From IMG/VR virus record IMGVR_UViG_3300035698_035310, positions 124,001-188,000 of that record: 64,000 nt of DNA; one strand, written 5' to 3'. This document shows, piece by piece, positions 16,482-25,929 of the stretch; position 1 is the stretch's first letter, and the number at the start of each line of letters is the position of its first letter. The notes beneath the pieces were generated by a model. The model made no database searches, had not been told where the DNA came from, and saw only the letters and a program-made list of their open reading frames with translations. The position numbers and the translations under genes were made by a program. The DNA comes from a virus.

Positions 16482-17282
16482 ATGACAAAAATTCAAGAAT
16501 TTCTACAAGAAGCTACCGTAATAGATACCGAAACTACCGGCGTAAATTTTAAAGAAGATGAAGTAGTCGAAGTTGCAGGTGGACGTTTAATAAATGATGA
16601 ATGGAAAGTTGAATCGCTTCTCATGGGTTCAAATAATCCAGTTCCACCCGGTGCAAGTGCCGTTAATAACATCAGTAATAAAATGATTGCAGGGCTACCA
16701 AAATTTGATCAATGCATAGAAACTATAAATGATATTGTACATGTAGATTCAACAAAATATATGGTTGCACATAACTCCAATTTTGATAGACGAATGATGC
16801 TTGTTTCTTATGAACGAGCAAATGATACAGTATTCAATAAATTCGAAATTCAAGAAGATTGGATTTGCACATGGAAACTGGCACAACAATTATATCCAAA
16901 AGATGGTGTGATGAAATACAGTTTGGCGTATTTGCGATACTATCTTGAGTTAGACATCAGTGATGATATGCTTGCTCACCGCGCTGGCGCAGATGTTACA
17001 ATGTGTGGCATATTGCTTCAACGATTGATAGAAGAAGCCATCAAGCAAGATAAAATCGATGATACACAAGACATTGGTACACAATTACAAAAACTTTGTT
17101 GGCAACGAATGAATATAGATTTATGGCCTTTAGGAAAGCACAAAGGAACTAAGATATCAGAAGTTCCAACAAAATATCTCATGTGGTGCACCGATAAAAT
17201 TGATTTATTGGATGAAACTCACACTAAATTCGATAAAGATTTATTCACTTCAGTAGTAAAAGTATTAGAATCGAGGCTGTAA
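16482..17282 (+). CDS. ExoX-like DEDDh 3'-5' exonuclease
   Basis: 266 residues. The exonuclease I motif is VIDTETTGV (about residues 13-21), exonuclease II is VAHNSNFDRRM, and exonuclease III is HRAGADVTMC, giving the DEDDh set. The C-terminal part WPLGKHKGTKISEVPTKYLM is a DUF3820 module as in E. coli ExoX. Such enzymes digest single-stranded DNA from 3' ends in repair and recombination. Full length and apparently intact. Confidence 0.85.
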   Translation: MTKIQEFLQEATVIDTETTGVNFKEDEVVEVAGGRLINDEWKVESLLMGSNNPVPPGASAVNNISNKMIAGLPKFDQCIETINDIVHVDSTKYMVAHNSNFDRRMMLVSYERANDTVFNKFEIQEDWICTWKLAQQLYPKDGVMKYSLAYLRYYLELDISDDMLAHRAGADVTMCGILLQRLIEEAIKQDKIDDTQDIGTQLQKLCWQRMNIDLWPLGKHKGTKISEVPTKYLMWCTDKIDLLDETHTKFDKDLFTSVVKVLESRL

Positions 17283-17325
17283 TAGCCGGTTTTTAATAAA
17301 TATCATTAGATCAAAGGGAGATTTA

Positions 17326-17844
17326 ATGATGTTTGGATTGGGTACACTTGGAACTAAATTAATTATTGCTGGTATTGTAGTTGCCGTTATTAGTACTGCT
17401 GTTGGTGGGTTTTTTCTTTATCAAAAAAGCATTGTTTCGGATTTGCAAGATAAAATAGACTTTCAGGCTGAAGAAATAACGACGCTGACTGGCAATGTTA
17501 TAAAGTTGAAGGCAAGCAATGAAAGCTTGGAGTTACAGGCAACAAAAAAAGCAGCAGAAACAAAAGCAGCGTATGCTGAAATAACACGCTTGCGTGTGGT
17601 AGACAGCGAATCTACGGCTCGGGTTAATGAAGTGGAAAGTATACTTCGTGATAGTAATAGAAATAAACAATTAGATTCTGTCAGAAAATCTAAAAGAGCT
17701 AGTTTTCTACTTAGATTGATGGATTTGGATGCTACATGTCAAGTTGTTAATTTCGATAATGTTAATGGAAAATGCGTAAGAGGAAAATGGGTTCCAAAAG
17801 GAGAAAGAGTTATTGAGTTGGAGGTAAAATCCGATGAAAAATAA
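17326..17844 (+). CDS. candidate i-spanin-like inner-membrane coiled-coil protein
   Basis: 172 residues: an N-terminal transmembrane segment (about residues 10-32), then a long alpha-helical coiled coil (35-125), then a short C-terminal domain with two Cys (TCQVVNFDNVNGKCVRG). The following gene encodes a lipoprotein and overlaps by 11 nt. An inner-membrane coiled-coil protein overlapping a lipoprotein is the architecture of Rz/Rz1 spanins, which fuse inner and outer membranes at lysis. No endolysin or holin gene is adjacent, so the assignment is provisional. Confidence 0.5.
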   Translation: MMFGLGTLGTKLIIAGIVVAVISTAVGGFFLYQKSIVSDLQDKIDFQAEEITTLTGNVIKLKASNESLELQATKKAAETKAAYAEITRLRVVDSESTARVNEVESILRDSNRNKQLDSVRKSKRASFLLRLMDLDATCQVVNFDNVNGKCVRGKWVPKGERVIELEVKSDEK

Positions 17845-18394
17845 CATTTTATATGCCGTAGTATTATTGATGGTGTTAACTGGATGTGAACAAGTGCAAA
17901 AAACTGAATCTATTAAATTGGTAACTGCTACCACTTATCCTGAATTACCAGACATCGAACCATTATCTGATCCGGGGTTACTACCATGGAAACATAATAT
18001 GCCACGCGATATGGAAGTTATGTCAGTTATAAACAACACTGCATGTCGTAAAGTTAAAACCAAAATAAATGAACGCATACCTTATGTGGTTGAACCTGTT
18101 GAAGAACAAACTAAAACATGGTGGAAAAAATGTGGTGAGCATCCAATATTTCCAGAAACTAATATTCATGTTGGTTTCGATTTAGAAAATTGGAATATAG
18201 TACTTTCTAATTTATTCAAATTAAAAGAACGCAATTGGCAGTATAAACAACGTGTATTGGAAATAAATAATCAACGCGAAACATGGCGCAATCAAGCAGA
18301 GCGCGAACGTATAAAAATACCCATAGAACCACCAAAAAAAGAAGAACCAAAAGAAGAAAAATCGTTTTTTAAATCATTGTTCAGTGACGATTAA
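17834..18394 (+). CDS. lipoprotein, candidate o-spanin
   Basis: 186 residues. Signal sequence with lipobox LTGC (cleavage before Cys about 19) predicts a lipid-anchored protein. The rest is soluble, with a basic helical C-terminal half ending in a Lys/Glu/Pro-rich tail (PPKKEEPKEEKS). It is larger than most o-spanins. The overlapping start with the upstream coiled-coil membrane gene supports a pair. Could instead be another envelope lipoprotein. Confidence 0.6.
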   Translation: MKNNILYAVVLLMVLTGCEQVQKTESIKLVTATTYPELPDIEPLSDPGLLPWKHNMPRDMEVMSVINNTACRKVKTKINERIPYVVEPVEEQTKTWWKKCGEHPIFPETNIHVGFDLENWNIVLSNLFKLKERNWQYKQRVLEINNQRETWRNQAERERIKIPIEPPKKEEPKEEKSFFKSLFSDD

Positions 18395-18398
18395 GTTA

Positions 18399-18427
18399 TT
18401 GACAAATATGCATTATTGACGTATATT
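18399..18427 (+). promoter_or_regulatory. sigma70-like promoter for dnaJ
   Basis: TTGACA 18399-18404, 17-nt spacer, TATATT 18422-18427. The -10 ends 6 nt before the dnaJ ATG at 18434, so transcription would begin at or next to the start codon. Confidence 0.65.
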
Positions 18428-18433
18428 ATATCT

Positions 18434-19279
18434 ATGAAAAAATATTATGAAACATTAGAAGTCGAAAAAACAGCAACCGATGCCGAAATTAAAAAATCGT
18501 ATCGCAAGTTGGCTATGAAATATCATCCTGATACAAATCCCGATGATGTAACAGCCGAAAATAATTTCAAAGAAATAAATGAAGCATATGAGGTTTTATC
18601 CGACGAAACGAAAAAATCTAACTATGATACATTTGGCGATCCTGATGGTAGACCTACACCACACACTAGCCAGCACGGTTTTGGTGGTGGTTTTCAATCA
18701 GCAACAGATTTTAATGATATTTTCAATGATATTATGAATGCACGAAGTGCACCAAAAAATGCTCATGCACAATCACAAATGACTATTACATTGGAAGAGG
18801 CGTATGTAGGATCATCAGTTGAGATAGAAATAACTAATCATAAAAATATATCATCAAAGCAAAATATAAGAATTCCCGCTGGTATTAAACATGGTATGAC
18901 GTTACGCCTTGCGGGTGCCGGTCATCATCACATTGAGGAGTTGCCACCCGGTGATTTATTGGTTAATATACAAATCACACCACATTCCATATTTACTGTG
19001 GTAGATTACAATTTAATCATGGAAGAAAAAATTAGCATGATCGAAGCCGTGTTTGGCAAGGAAATAGAAGTTACTACATTGGCTGGAAAAACTTTGAAAT
19101 TAGAAATTCCAAAAGGAACGCAACCAAATCATAAAATTCGATTAAAAGGTAAAGGAATGCCCGTATTAAACAGAAAAGATGTATTTGGTGATTTATATAT
19201 AATTGTCAATGTTGAAATACCTACGAATATAACACAAAAACAACGAGATTTATTAAGTGAATTTAATGAAGTTTCTTGA
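18434..19279 (+). CDS. CbpA-type DnaJ co-chaperone
   Basis: 281 residues. J domain at the N-terminus with KYHPDTNPDD holding the HPD motif that stimulates DnaK, then a Gly/Phe-rich linker (HGFGGGFQ), then the DnaJ C-terminal substrate-binding repeats (IRIPAGIKHGMTLRLAGAG; LEIPKGTQPNHKIRLKGKGM). The zinc-finger domain of DnaJ is absent, as in CbpA/class B J proteins. ATG 18434 is chosen because it begins the J domain; no Shine-Dalgarno precedes it. Probably recruits host DnaK for phage needs. Confidence 0.9.
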   Translation: MKKYYETLEVEKTATDAEIKKSYRKLAMKYHPDTNPDDVTAENNFKEINEAYEVLSDETKKSNYDTFGDPDGRPTPHTSQHGFGGGFQSATDFNDIFNDIMNARSAPKNAHAQSQMTITLEEAYVGSSVEIEITNHKNISSKQNIRIPAGIKHGMTLRLAGAGHHHIEELPPGDLLVNIQITPHSIFTVVDYNLIMEEKISMIEAVFGKEIEVTTLAGKTLKLEIPKGTQPNHKIRLKGKGMPVLNRKDVFGDLYIIVNVEIPTNITQKQRDLLSEFNEVS

Positions 19280-19336
19280 CAAAATATAAGTGTTAAGTTA
19301 TAGTTAGTTAATAGTTAATAGCACATAGGATGAAAT

Positions 19337-19867
19337 ATGATAGAAATTGTTTTAGAAGATGATCCAGCATTAAAAATTGTTGTGCCACTATATGATTTTG
19401 ACGAGCCGTTGAATATTGTAACTACACAAGATGAATTCGGTTTAACTGAATTCATTGATGCTATGTTTGTGACCATGAAATTGAATAAAGGTCTCGGTTT
19501 GGCGGCTAATCAAATAGGACAAAACGTTCGCGTATTTGTTATGGATTTTTACGGCGAAGAATTTATTTGTATCAATCCAATAATTGAACAGTCATCAACA
19601 GAATTTACAATAGATCAAGAAGGCTGTTTAAGTTTTCCAGATTTATCATTAAATGTAAAACGATCATCTGAAATATTTGTATCGTATTCAAATATCGATG
19701 GCGTTGAAATTCAAAGATGGTTATCTGGTATTACAGCTAGGTGTTTTCAACATGAACTAGATCATTTGAATGGGATAACATTCGATTCACAAGTTGCAAA
19801 GCTAAGTTTAAAAATGGCTAAAGACAAAAGAAGAAAAAAAATAAAACAAAAACAAAGGAATACCTAA
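19337..19867 (+). CDS. def: peptide deformylase
   Basis: 176 residues with all three deformylase motifs: GLGLAANQIG (motif 1), EGCLSFP (motif 2, metal Cys) and HELDHLNG (motif 3, HExxH with both His ligands and catalytic Glu). It removes formyl groups from nascent N-termini. The C-terminal tail is basic. Directly precedes clpA with no gap. Phage deformylases are known, mainly from marine phages. Confidence 0.92.
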   Translation: MIEIVLEDDPALKIVVPLYDFDEPLNIVTTQDEFGLTEFIDAMFVTMKLNKGLGLAANQIGQNVRVFVMDFYGEEFICINPIIEQSSTEFTIDQEGCLSFPDLSLNVKRSSEIFVSYSNIDGVEIQRWLSGITARCFQHELDHLNGITFDSQVAKLSLKMAKDKRRKKIKQKQRNT

Positions 19868-22126
19868 ATGCCTAACGGATTTGACCAACGACACATTTCT
19901 ATAATGCTTCAAAAAGCAGTAACATTAGCAGAAAAATACGATCACATATATATAACATTAGAACATATCAGTTTAGTATTACTGGATGATAAGTCCGTTG
20001 ATCACGGTATTAAAGAATGCGGCGGCGACATAAAACTTATTAAAGAAATGGTTTTGACTGCATTGTTAGATGAAGCAGATATAACTGAAGCAGGAACTGA
20101 GCCACAACCAACAAGAGCAGTCATCAATGTTATTCAACGGGCAATCCAGCATTCTGTTGGATCAGGCCGCAATACAGTTGAACCATTTTATCTTATGGCA
20201 AGTTTGTTAATGGAAAAAGATTCCGTTGCTGTATGGGCATTAGCACAACAAAATGTTGATCGTGTAAGTTTTATTAGAACTATAAATGTTCCACCATCAG
20301 GACAAAATAAAGGTGGCCCGATGAATGAACTCGATCCTATAACGGGTCAACCTATGCCACAACCTGAAAATGCATTAAGAGATTATTGTGTTAATTTGAA
20401 TGAAAAGGTAATTGCTGGTGATATTGATCCATTGATAGGTCGCGAAAAAGAAATTGAACGGTCACTACAAGTTTTATCTAGACGACGCAAAAACAATCCA
20501 TTGCTTGTTGGTGAGCCAGGAGTTGGTAAAACCGCTATTGCAGAAGGATTGGCATGGAAAATTGTTAATGAAACCGTGCCAAATTATATCAAAGATTCTA
20601 TTGTATATTCGTTGGATATTGGTGCACTTATGGCTGGTGCCAAATTTCGCGGTGATGTCGAAGAACGATTAAAAGCGGTTCTTGCCGGATTGGAAGAAGT
20701 TGGCAAAACCAACAAAACCATATTATTCATTGATGAAATTCATACCATTATTGGTGCGGGTGCTACATCAGGTGGAAGTATGGATGTTAGTAACCTATTG
20801 AAACCCGCACTTGCTGCTGGTTCATTACGTTGCATGGGTTCCACCACATATGCTGAATATAATAAGTATTTCGAAAAAGATGCGGCACTTAAGCGTCGTT
20901 TCAAAAAAATTGATATTATTGAACCTACTGTTGATGAAACAAAAACTATTATCAAAGGTTTGGCAAAATATTTTGCTGAGTATCATGAAGTTAAATTCAC
21001 AAAAGAAGCATTAATGAGTGCAGTTGATTTATCCGTTAAGCATATACACGATAACAAACTTCCAGATAAAGCGATTGATGTTATTGATGAGGCGGCGGCA
21101 GCACAAAGATTATTCGATGGCGAAGATCGCCTTGAAATCATTGATGTTAAACAAATTGAAGAAACCGTTGCAAAGATTGCAAGGATTTCTATTGATGCAA
21201 CATCAAAAACCGACAAAGATAGATTGCGTAACCTTGCAGAAAATCTAACAACACATGTGTTTGGTCAAGAAGAAGCGATTGATGTTCTAACCAAGGCAGT
21301 TAAATTAAGCAAATCTGGATTGCGTGAAGAAAATAAACCGATTGGTAATTTCTTATTCAGTGGACCTACAGGCGTAGGTAAAACCGAAGTTGCAAAACGT
21401 CTTGCCGATGAACTAGACGTTCCGTTGGTGCGATTTGATATGTCTGAATATATGCAAAAGCACGAAGTGTCTAAACTTATTGGATCGCCACCTGGTTATG
21501 TTGGTCATGATGATAGTGATGGATTTTTAATTGAAGAAATTGATAAGCATAATTATTGTGTTTTATTGTTAGATGAAATCGAAAAAGCACACCAAGATAT
21601 ATTCAACGTTCTGTTACAAGTTATGGATAATGCAACACTAACCGGTGGTCGCAATAAAACAGTGCGCTTTGACAATGTTATAATCATCATGACATCAAAT
21701 GCTGGTGCATCAGACCTTGCAAAAGAAGTTATGGGATTTGGCAACGAAGAGCGAGTTGGCGATGATCTTATAGCCATCGAAAAATTATTTACACCTGAAT
21801 TTAGAAATCGTTTGGATAAAATCGTTGGATTTAAACCATTACAACAAGAAATAATGAATAAAGTTGTTGTTAAATTTATAAAACAATTGAAAGTTCAACT
21901 TAAAACACAGGATGTTAAACTTACGTTGATGAAGAAAGCCATTGAGTGGCTTGCCGTTAAAGGATACAGTTCCAAATATGGAGCACGACCACTTTCGCGT
22001 GTAATAGACAATCATATCAAGCAGCCAATATCTGAAGAGTTATTATTTGGTCAACTTGAAAATGGTGGTTCAGTTAAAATTGACATCGTTGAAGACGAAC
22101 TTGAATTCACTTACAAACCAAAATAA
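19868..22126 (+). CDS. clpA: ClpA-type AAA+ unfoldase
   Basis: 752 residues, full ClpA architecture. Clp N-domain repeats (1-145), first AAA module with [13 protein letters not shown] and FIDEIHT, second AAA module with [14 protein letters not shown] and [10 protein letters not shown], and a C-terminal D2 small domain ([17 protein letters not shown]). No ClpB middle coiled-coil domain is present, so it is ClpA rather than a disaggregase. An MGF tripeptide ([10 protein letters not shown]) lies where ClpA carries its IG[LF] ClpP-docking loop. It probably directs host ClpP to chosen substrates. Follows def immediately. Confidence 0.92.
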   Translation: MPNGFDQRHISIMLQKAVTLAEKYDHIYITLEHISLVLLDDKSVDHGIKECGGDIKLIKEMVLTALLDEADITEAGTEPQPTRAVINVIQRAIQHSVGSGRNTVEPFYLMASLLMEKDSVAVWALAQQNVDRVSFIRTINVPPSGQNKGGPMNELDPITGQPMPQPENALRDYCVNLNEKVIAGDIDPLIGREKEIERSLQVLSRRRKNNPLLVGEPGVGKTAIAEGLAWKIVNETVPNYIKDSIVYSLDIGALMAGAKFRGDVEERLKAVLAGLEEVGKTNKTILFIDEIHTIIGAGATSGGSMDVSNLLKPALAAGSLRCMGSTTYAEYNKYFEKDAALKRRFKKIDIIEPTVDETKTIIKGLAKYFAEYHEVKFTKEALMSAVDLSVKHIHDNKLPDKAIDVIDEAAAAQRLFDGEDRLEIIDVKQIEETVAKIARISIDATSKTDKDRLRNLAENLTTHVFGQEEAIDVLTKAVKLSKSGLREENKPIGNFLFSGPTGVGKTEVAKRLADELDVPLVRFDMSEYMQKHEVSKLIGSPPGYVGHDDSDGFLIEEIDKHNYCVLLLDEIEKAHQDIFNVLLQVMDNATLTGGRNKTVRFDNVIIIMTSNAGASDLAKEVMGFGNEERVGDDLIAIEKLFTPEFRNRLDKIVGFKPLQQEIMNKVVVKFIKQLKVQLKTQDVKLTLMKKAIEWLAVKGYSSKYGARPLSRVIDNHIKQPISEELLFGQLENGGSVKIDIVEDELEFTYKPK

Positions 22127-22140
22127 CGGAATAATACGCG

Positions 22141-22326
22141 ATGACAGAAGTATTAAAATCATTATATATACAAAGTGAAATATCGCGCATAACTAAACGC
22201 ATTAAACAATATAATCAAATTTACCATTCGTTAGAAATAAAAGATTTGAATTTAAAACGATTGATAACTAATAAACAACGAGAAATAGATATCTTAGATA
22301 TGATATCAAGAGGAAACAATCAATGA
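22141..22326 (+). CDS. small coiled-coil protein, 61 aa
   Basis: Lys/Arg/Leu/Ile-rich, helical throughout; unrecognised. Overlaps the next gene by 4 nt. Confidence 0.6.
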   Translation: MTEVLKSLYIQSEISRITKRIKQYNQIYHSLEIKDLNLKRLITNKQREIDILDMISRGNNQ

Positions 22327-22646
22327 CTGAAATAGAAACAAGAGCTACATTATTCGCCGTAAAATCTATGTTCCCAGCAGAACACATTGAAACAGCCAAT
22401 CGATTAGAATGGTGTCAAGAAAACAACATGGAATTTTTTAATGTTAGCATTCGTGGCACCAAAGTGGGTGATGTATTTTATGACGAACAAGAAATGCAAG
22501 AAATTGGCGTTCTTGAATTGCTTGATGCAGATGGTGTCAAAAAAGGCGAGATAAACCTTGAAACATTACCACCAATCAACATCGGTATGGGATTTGTGTT
22601 TCATGATGAAACAGATGCCGCAGCATTTAAGCTGCAATGGAACTAA
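22323..22646 (+). CDS. KLRW-motif family protein, 107 aa
   Basis: Ends DETDAAAFKLQWN and carries the helix motif NRLEWCQENN near residue 25, the two marks of the small paralogous family scattered through this window. It has an insertion of about 30 residues between helix and tail (VLELLDADGVKKGEINL). Its TGG Trp codon supplies the ATG of the next gene (10-nt overlap). Confidence 0.75.
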   Translation: MTEIETRATLFAVKSMFPAEHIETANRLEWCQENNMEFFNVSIRGTKVGDVFYDEQEMQEIGVLELLDADGVKKGEINLETLPPINIGMGFVFHDETDAAAFKLQWN

Positions 22647-22840
22647 TAAAAGTATCAGTTGGCAGTGATACAAATTTAGTTGATAATTCTATAATATGGT
22701 GCAAAGAAAATAATATAAACTTTGAAAAATATGAACCAATTCATAAATCTAATAAATTTGATCGTGATATAATCGTTGGTTTTATTTTTTATTTTTTAGC
22801 AGAAGAGGACGCGTTTGCATTTAAACTGCGATGGGTTTAA
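22637..22840 (+). CDS. KLRW-motif family protein, 67 aa
   Basis: Compact member: helix SIIWCKENNINFEKY, a strand VGFIFYFLAEED and the end AFAFKLRWV. Starts inside the QW codons of the preceding paralogue. Confidence 0.75.
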   Translation: MELIKVSVGSDTNLVDNSIIWCKENNINFEKYEPIHKSNKFDRDIIVGFIFYFLAEEDAFAFKLRWV

Positions 22841-22843
22841 GTG

Positions 22844-22872
22844 TTGACATTACCATATTATTAATATATTAT
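22844..22872 (+). promoter_or_regulatory. sigma70-like promoter for the MBL-fold gene
   Basis: TTGACA 22844-22849, 17-nt spacer, TATTAT 22867-22872; ATG of the hydrolase gene is 35 nt downstream after AGAAGGA. Confidence 0.65.
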
Positions 22873-22906
22873 ATAGTATAGTGAAAATAGAGAAGGATTA
22901 TAAAAT

Positions 22907-23686
22907 ATGAAATTTACATTTCTAGGTGCAGGTAGCGCATTTACGATGGAAAACTATCAATCTAATATGATAGTGACATCAGATTCTGGAAAAAATTTAT
23001 TAATTGATTGCGGTGGCGATGTGCGCCATAGTATGAAAGCGGCAGGATTTGGCGTAGCCGATATTGATGCGATATATGTCAGTCATCTACATTCAGATCA
23101 CACTTCTGGAATCGAATGGTTGGCGTTTAATACATATTTTAATGATGCCTTAAAACAACCAAAAATGTTTATCAATGAAAAACTTTCACGTGAACTTTGG
23201 GAAAATACACTACAAGGTGGACTTGGAAGCATACAAGGAAAAATAACCACCCTTGATTCATATTTTGAAGTTACTCGTGTTATAAAAAACAAATGTTTCA
23301 TTTGGGAGGATATTGAATTTAGACTCGTTCAAGTGATTCATTATATGGATGGATTTGACATTGTTCCATCATATGGTTTGTTGTTTACAGTGAATGGATT
23401 GAGATATTTCTTAACTACTGATGCTCAACATGCTCCTTCGCAAATTCAAGATTTTTACAACATGAGTGATGTTATCTTTCAAGATTGTGAAACTACCCCG
23501 TTTGCATCCGGTGTTCATGCGCACTATGAAGAACTTATAACACTTAATGAAGAAACAAAAGCCAAAATGATACTATATCATTATTCAGATGGCGACAAGA
23601 AAGATTGCACCAACGATGGATTTAGATGTTGGGCAACAAATCAAATGGAAATTGATTTAAATACAGGAACGGTAATTAACGCATGA
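22907..23686 (+). CDS. metallo-beta-lactamase-fold hydrolase, RNase Z-like
   Basis: 259 residues. Opens with the RNase Z-type strand KFTFLGAGSAFTMENYQSN and LLIDCGGD. The zinc motif HxHxDH appears as SHLHSDHTSG. Later metal ligands are YFLTTDAQHA and the final HY near LYHYSD. It lacks the long exosite arm of tRNase Z, so the substrate is uncertain: tRNA 3' ends, cyclic nucleotides or other phosphodiesters. The window encodes two tRNAs that already carry CCA. Confidence 0.8.
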   Translation: MKFTFLGAGSAFTMENYQSNMIVTSDSGKNLLIDCGGDVRHSMKAAGFGVADIDAIYVSHLHSDHTSGIEWLAFNTYFNDALKQPKMFINEKLSRELWENTLQGGLGSIQGKITTLDSYFEVTRVIKNKCFIWEDIEFRLVQVIHYMDGFDIVPSYGLLFTVNGLRYFLTTDAQHAPSQIQDFYNMSDVIFQDCETTPFASGVHAHYEELITLNEETKAKMILYHYSDGDKKDCTNDGFRCWATNQMEIDLNTGTVINA

Positions 23687-23886
23687 CAAAAACGTGGTGG
23701 TTTTGGATAATGTTAGCATTGGGTATTATAATACAATATCCATTTGAATTATTCACTTATGGAATGTTGCTAGAGTCAGGCGTGGCTGCATTTTTAGGAC
23801 TCACATCTGGACTAAATATTTTAGAATATTATATGTGGGTTTTGGTGCTATATGCATATCATATGGACAAATTATATATTAAATAA
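23683..23886 (+). CDS. small membrane protein, 67 aa
   Basis: Two hydrophobic helices (about residues 5-22 and 30-58) rich in Trp, Leu and Tyr; unrecognised. Overlaps the hydrolase gene by 4 nt. Confidence 0.65.
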   Translation: MTKTWWFWIMLALGIIIQYPFELFTYGMLLESGVAAFLGLTSGLNILEYYMWVLVLYAYHMDKLYIK

Positions 23887-23918
23887 TATAGACAATCTAA
23901 CACAAAAATGGTATTATA

Positions 23919-24227
23919 ATGGCAGAACTAAGTGAAGATGAAGAATTAAAACAACTATTAGACGACGATGATTTAAGAGATTATTTCAACGGACGCGACC
24001 CTAATAGAAAAAAATCAGACCCTTTTATATCTGAAGAGACCGCGAACCGTCATAGAGGAAAATCCACTGTTTTAACGACAAAGGATGTTCCAGAAGAAAA
24101 ACAAGAAACACACGGAATATCTTTTACACAACACGTTAAAAGCATTAAAGAAACAGCTAGGCAATACATGTGGATAGGCATATCTGTTGGATTATTCTTA
24201 GCAATTATCATAACCTTAATATTATAG
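23919..24227 (+). CDS. tail-anchored membrane protein, 102 aa
   Basis: Acidic N-terminal region (LSEDEELKQLLDDDDLRDYF) followed by a basic stretch and a single C-terminal transmembrane helix (about residues 82-101) with a cytosolic N-terminus by charge distribution. No family recognised. Confidence 0.65.
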   Translation: MAELSEDEELKQLLDDDDLRDYFNGRDPNRKKSDPFISEETANRHRGKSTVLTTKDVPEEKQETHGISFTQHVKSIKETARQYMWIGISVGLFLAIIITLIL

Positions 24228-24236
24228 AGGAAAAAT

Positions 24237-24608
24237 ATGCAATCTATCGATACATTTATGGCCGATTGGTCATCTAGACAAGATGCACCGGCACATACTT
24301 CCCGTGCTAAAATTTATGAACATTTATTAGTTGAGCTAACAAAGAGCGCACGCGACAATAAAACGGTTCGTATTAACCACATTAAATCAACATATAACAG
24401 AAGTGGCGATTTAAGAACTTTCTTGAAATGGATTACTGGCGAAGCTGATCAAAAATCATTTTCGTTAACTATGGCAGTTCAACCATCTGGTCGTCATTTT
24501 GAAGATGCCCCCAACAAAGATAAGTTGAAAACTGTCGCAGAAAAGTATGGATTTAGGGTCAAATTTGAATATCCTGATAATCAAGGGTATGAGATGGAAC
24601 GAAACTAG
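24237..24608 (+). CDS. hypothetical phage protein, 123 aa
   Basis: The second half (SFSLTMAVQPSGRHFEDAPN then LKTVAEKYGFRVKFE) resembles the strand-loop-helix end of small acyltransferase-fold phage proteins, where a final LxxFYxxxGF helix is typical. The first half is helical. The similarity is weak, so function is left open. Followed at once by a strong terminator. Confidence 0.6.
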   Translation: MQSIDTFMADWSSRQDAPAHTSRAKIYEHLLVELTKSARDNKTVRINHIKSTYNRSGDLRTFLKWITGEADQKSFSLTMAVQPSGRHFEDAPNKDKLKTVAEKYGFRVKFEYPDNQGYEMERN

Positions 24609-24628
24609 GATTCCGAACGTATGTTAAC

Positions 24629-24668
24629 AAAAAAGGCTACAACGATAAATATTGGTGTAGCCTTTTTT
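24629..24668 (+). terminator. strong intrinsic terminator (both orientations)
   Basis: A perfect 13-bp inverted repeat, AAAAAAGGCTACA (24629-24641) with TGTAGCCTTTTTT (24656-24668), loop 14 nt, ending in a T6 run on either strand. Confidence 0.85.
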
Positions 24669-24686
24669 ATGGGAAATTATTGATAC

Positions 24687-24797
24687 ATGGAAGACAAAAA
24701 AGATTTATGGTGGGTGCTTTACGAATATGGATTATATGATGCTATTAAAATTATATATCCCCCACCTTGGAATTTTACATATATATCAAAAAACTAG
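24687..24797 (+). CDS. possible small protein, 36 aa
   Basis: ATG at 24687 just past the terminator; aromatic-rich (DLWWVLYEYGLYDAIKIIYP). Ribosome site is weak (GGGAAA). May be real but not supported by anything else. Confidence 0.35.
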   Translation: MEDKKDLWWVLYEYGLYDAIKIIYPPPWNFTYISKN

Positions 24798-24847
24798 CAT
24801 ATAAGGTTATTAAACTGATAATATAACTAATACGGGTGGAAAAAACT

Positions 24848-25084
24848 ATGAAAAACATTAGACCTGCTACCGATTATAAAATATCTTGTCAAATTACTGA
24901 ATACTTTGCGGAATATAACGAAATAAGCAAATGTGTTGAAATGCTATCAGAAAAAATAGATAATACATCATTATCACCAAAAGAAATGGATATGATTCAT
25001 CAAGAATTGGATGAAAACATGGGAAAACTGGAGGAAGTATCTGGCATCCTTGCAGATTTGGGTTATATACGATTATATGATTAA
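24848..25084 (+). CDS. hypothetical helical protein, 78 aa
   Basis: ATG 24848 is chosen over the upstream GTG because GGTGGA lies 8 nt before it. All-helical, acidic, probably a small coiled coil (ITEYFAEYNEISKCVEMLSE). Unrecognised. Confidence 0.6.
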   Translation: MKNIRPATDYKISCQITEYFAEYNEISKCVEMLSEKIDNTSLSPKEMDMIHQELDENMGKLEEVSGILADLGYIRLYD

Positions 25085-25138
25085 ATAATGACTATTTACT
25101 AAATTTATGCTACAATAATAAAAAATAAGGAAGCATTA

Positions 25139-25927
25139 ATGAAGCAATTTACGAATAATATATACTTAGGCGATACTCTCGATATGATGAAACAGATTGA
25201 TGACGAATCTATTGATCTGATTATCACCGATCCACCATACGGAATGGCTTATCACGGCAATAGACGCAATGAAAAGGCTGATGCATGGGGAAATGTCGAT
25301 AAAAAATTTGATCATATCGAAAATGATAGCGGCGAAGAGTTTGAAGCGTTATTGTTGAGTTATATCACGGAATGCCTACGTATAATGAAACCAGATACTG
25401 CAATGTATATGTTTTGTAGTTGGCACAAAGTTGGTTTCTTTCAAGCAGAACTTGAAAAGCATTTCACATTAAAGAATTTATTGGTGTGGAACAAAAATAA
25501 TCATACAGTTGGTGATTTGTACGGCAGTTATGCACCAAAGCACGAACTTGTGTGGTTCTGCCATAAAGGTCGCGTGACTATGCAAGATACCAAAAGACAC
25601 ACCGATGTATTAGATCACGATGATGAAACTATATTGAATGATATGGTTATAATGGATCATAAAAAAATACATGATCCAGTTCATCCAACAATGAAACCGA
25701 TTGATATGTTACGAAAGTTTGTTAGAACATCAAGCAAAGAGAATGATTTGATATTTGATGGATTTATGGGTAGCGGCTCAACTGCGGTTGCAGCAGCAAA
25801 AGAAGGTAGACAGTTTATGGGTGCAGAACTATCACCTGAATATCATAAAATAGCATCAGATAAAGCAAATGCAGCCATACAGGATAAGGAAGCAGAAGAT
25901 GCTAGTAAAAGTTACCTTGAATGGTAA
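25139..25927 (+). CDS. DNA methyltransferase (N6-adenine/N4-cytosine, beta class)
   Basis: 262 residues. Catalytic motif IV DPPY (LIITDPPYGMAYHG, about residue 35) comes before the SAM-binding motif I near the C-terminus (FDGFMGSGSTAVAAAKEGR), the order of beta-class enzymes. MKPIDMLRKFV precedes motif I. Methylates adenine N6 or cytosine N4 in a specific sequence, likely to shield phage DNA from host restriction. No cognate nuclease lies next to it. Stop is 2 nt from the convergent KLRW gene. Confidence 0.88.
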   Translation: MKQFTNNIYLGDTLDMMKQIDDESIDLIITDPPYGMAYHGNRRNEKADAWGNVDKKFDHIENDSGEEFEALLLSYITECLRIMKPDTAMYMFCSWHKVGFFQAELEKHFTLKNLLVWNKNNHTVGDLYGSYAPKHELVWFCHKGRVTMQDTKRHTDVLDHDDETILNDMVIMDHKKIHDPVHPTMKPIDMLRKFVRTSSKENDLIFDGFMGSGSTAVAAAKEGRQFMGAELSPEYHKIASDKANAAIQDKEAEDASKSYLEW

Positions 25928-25929
25928 AT

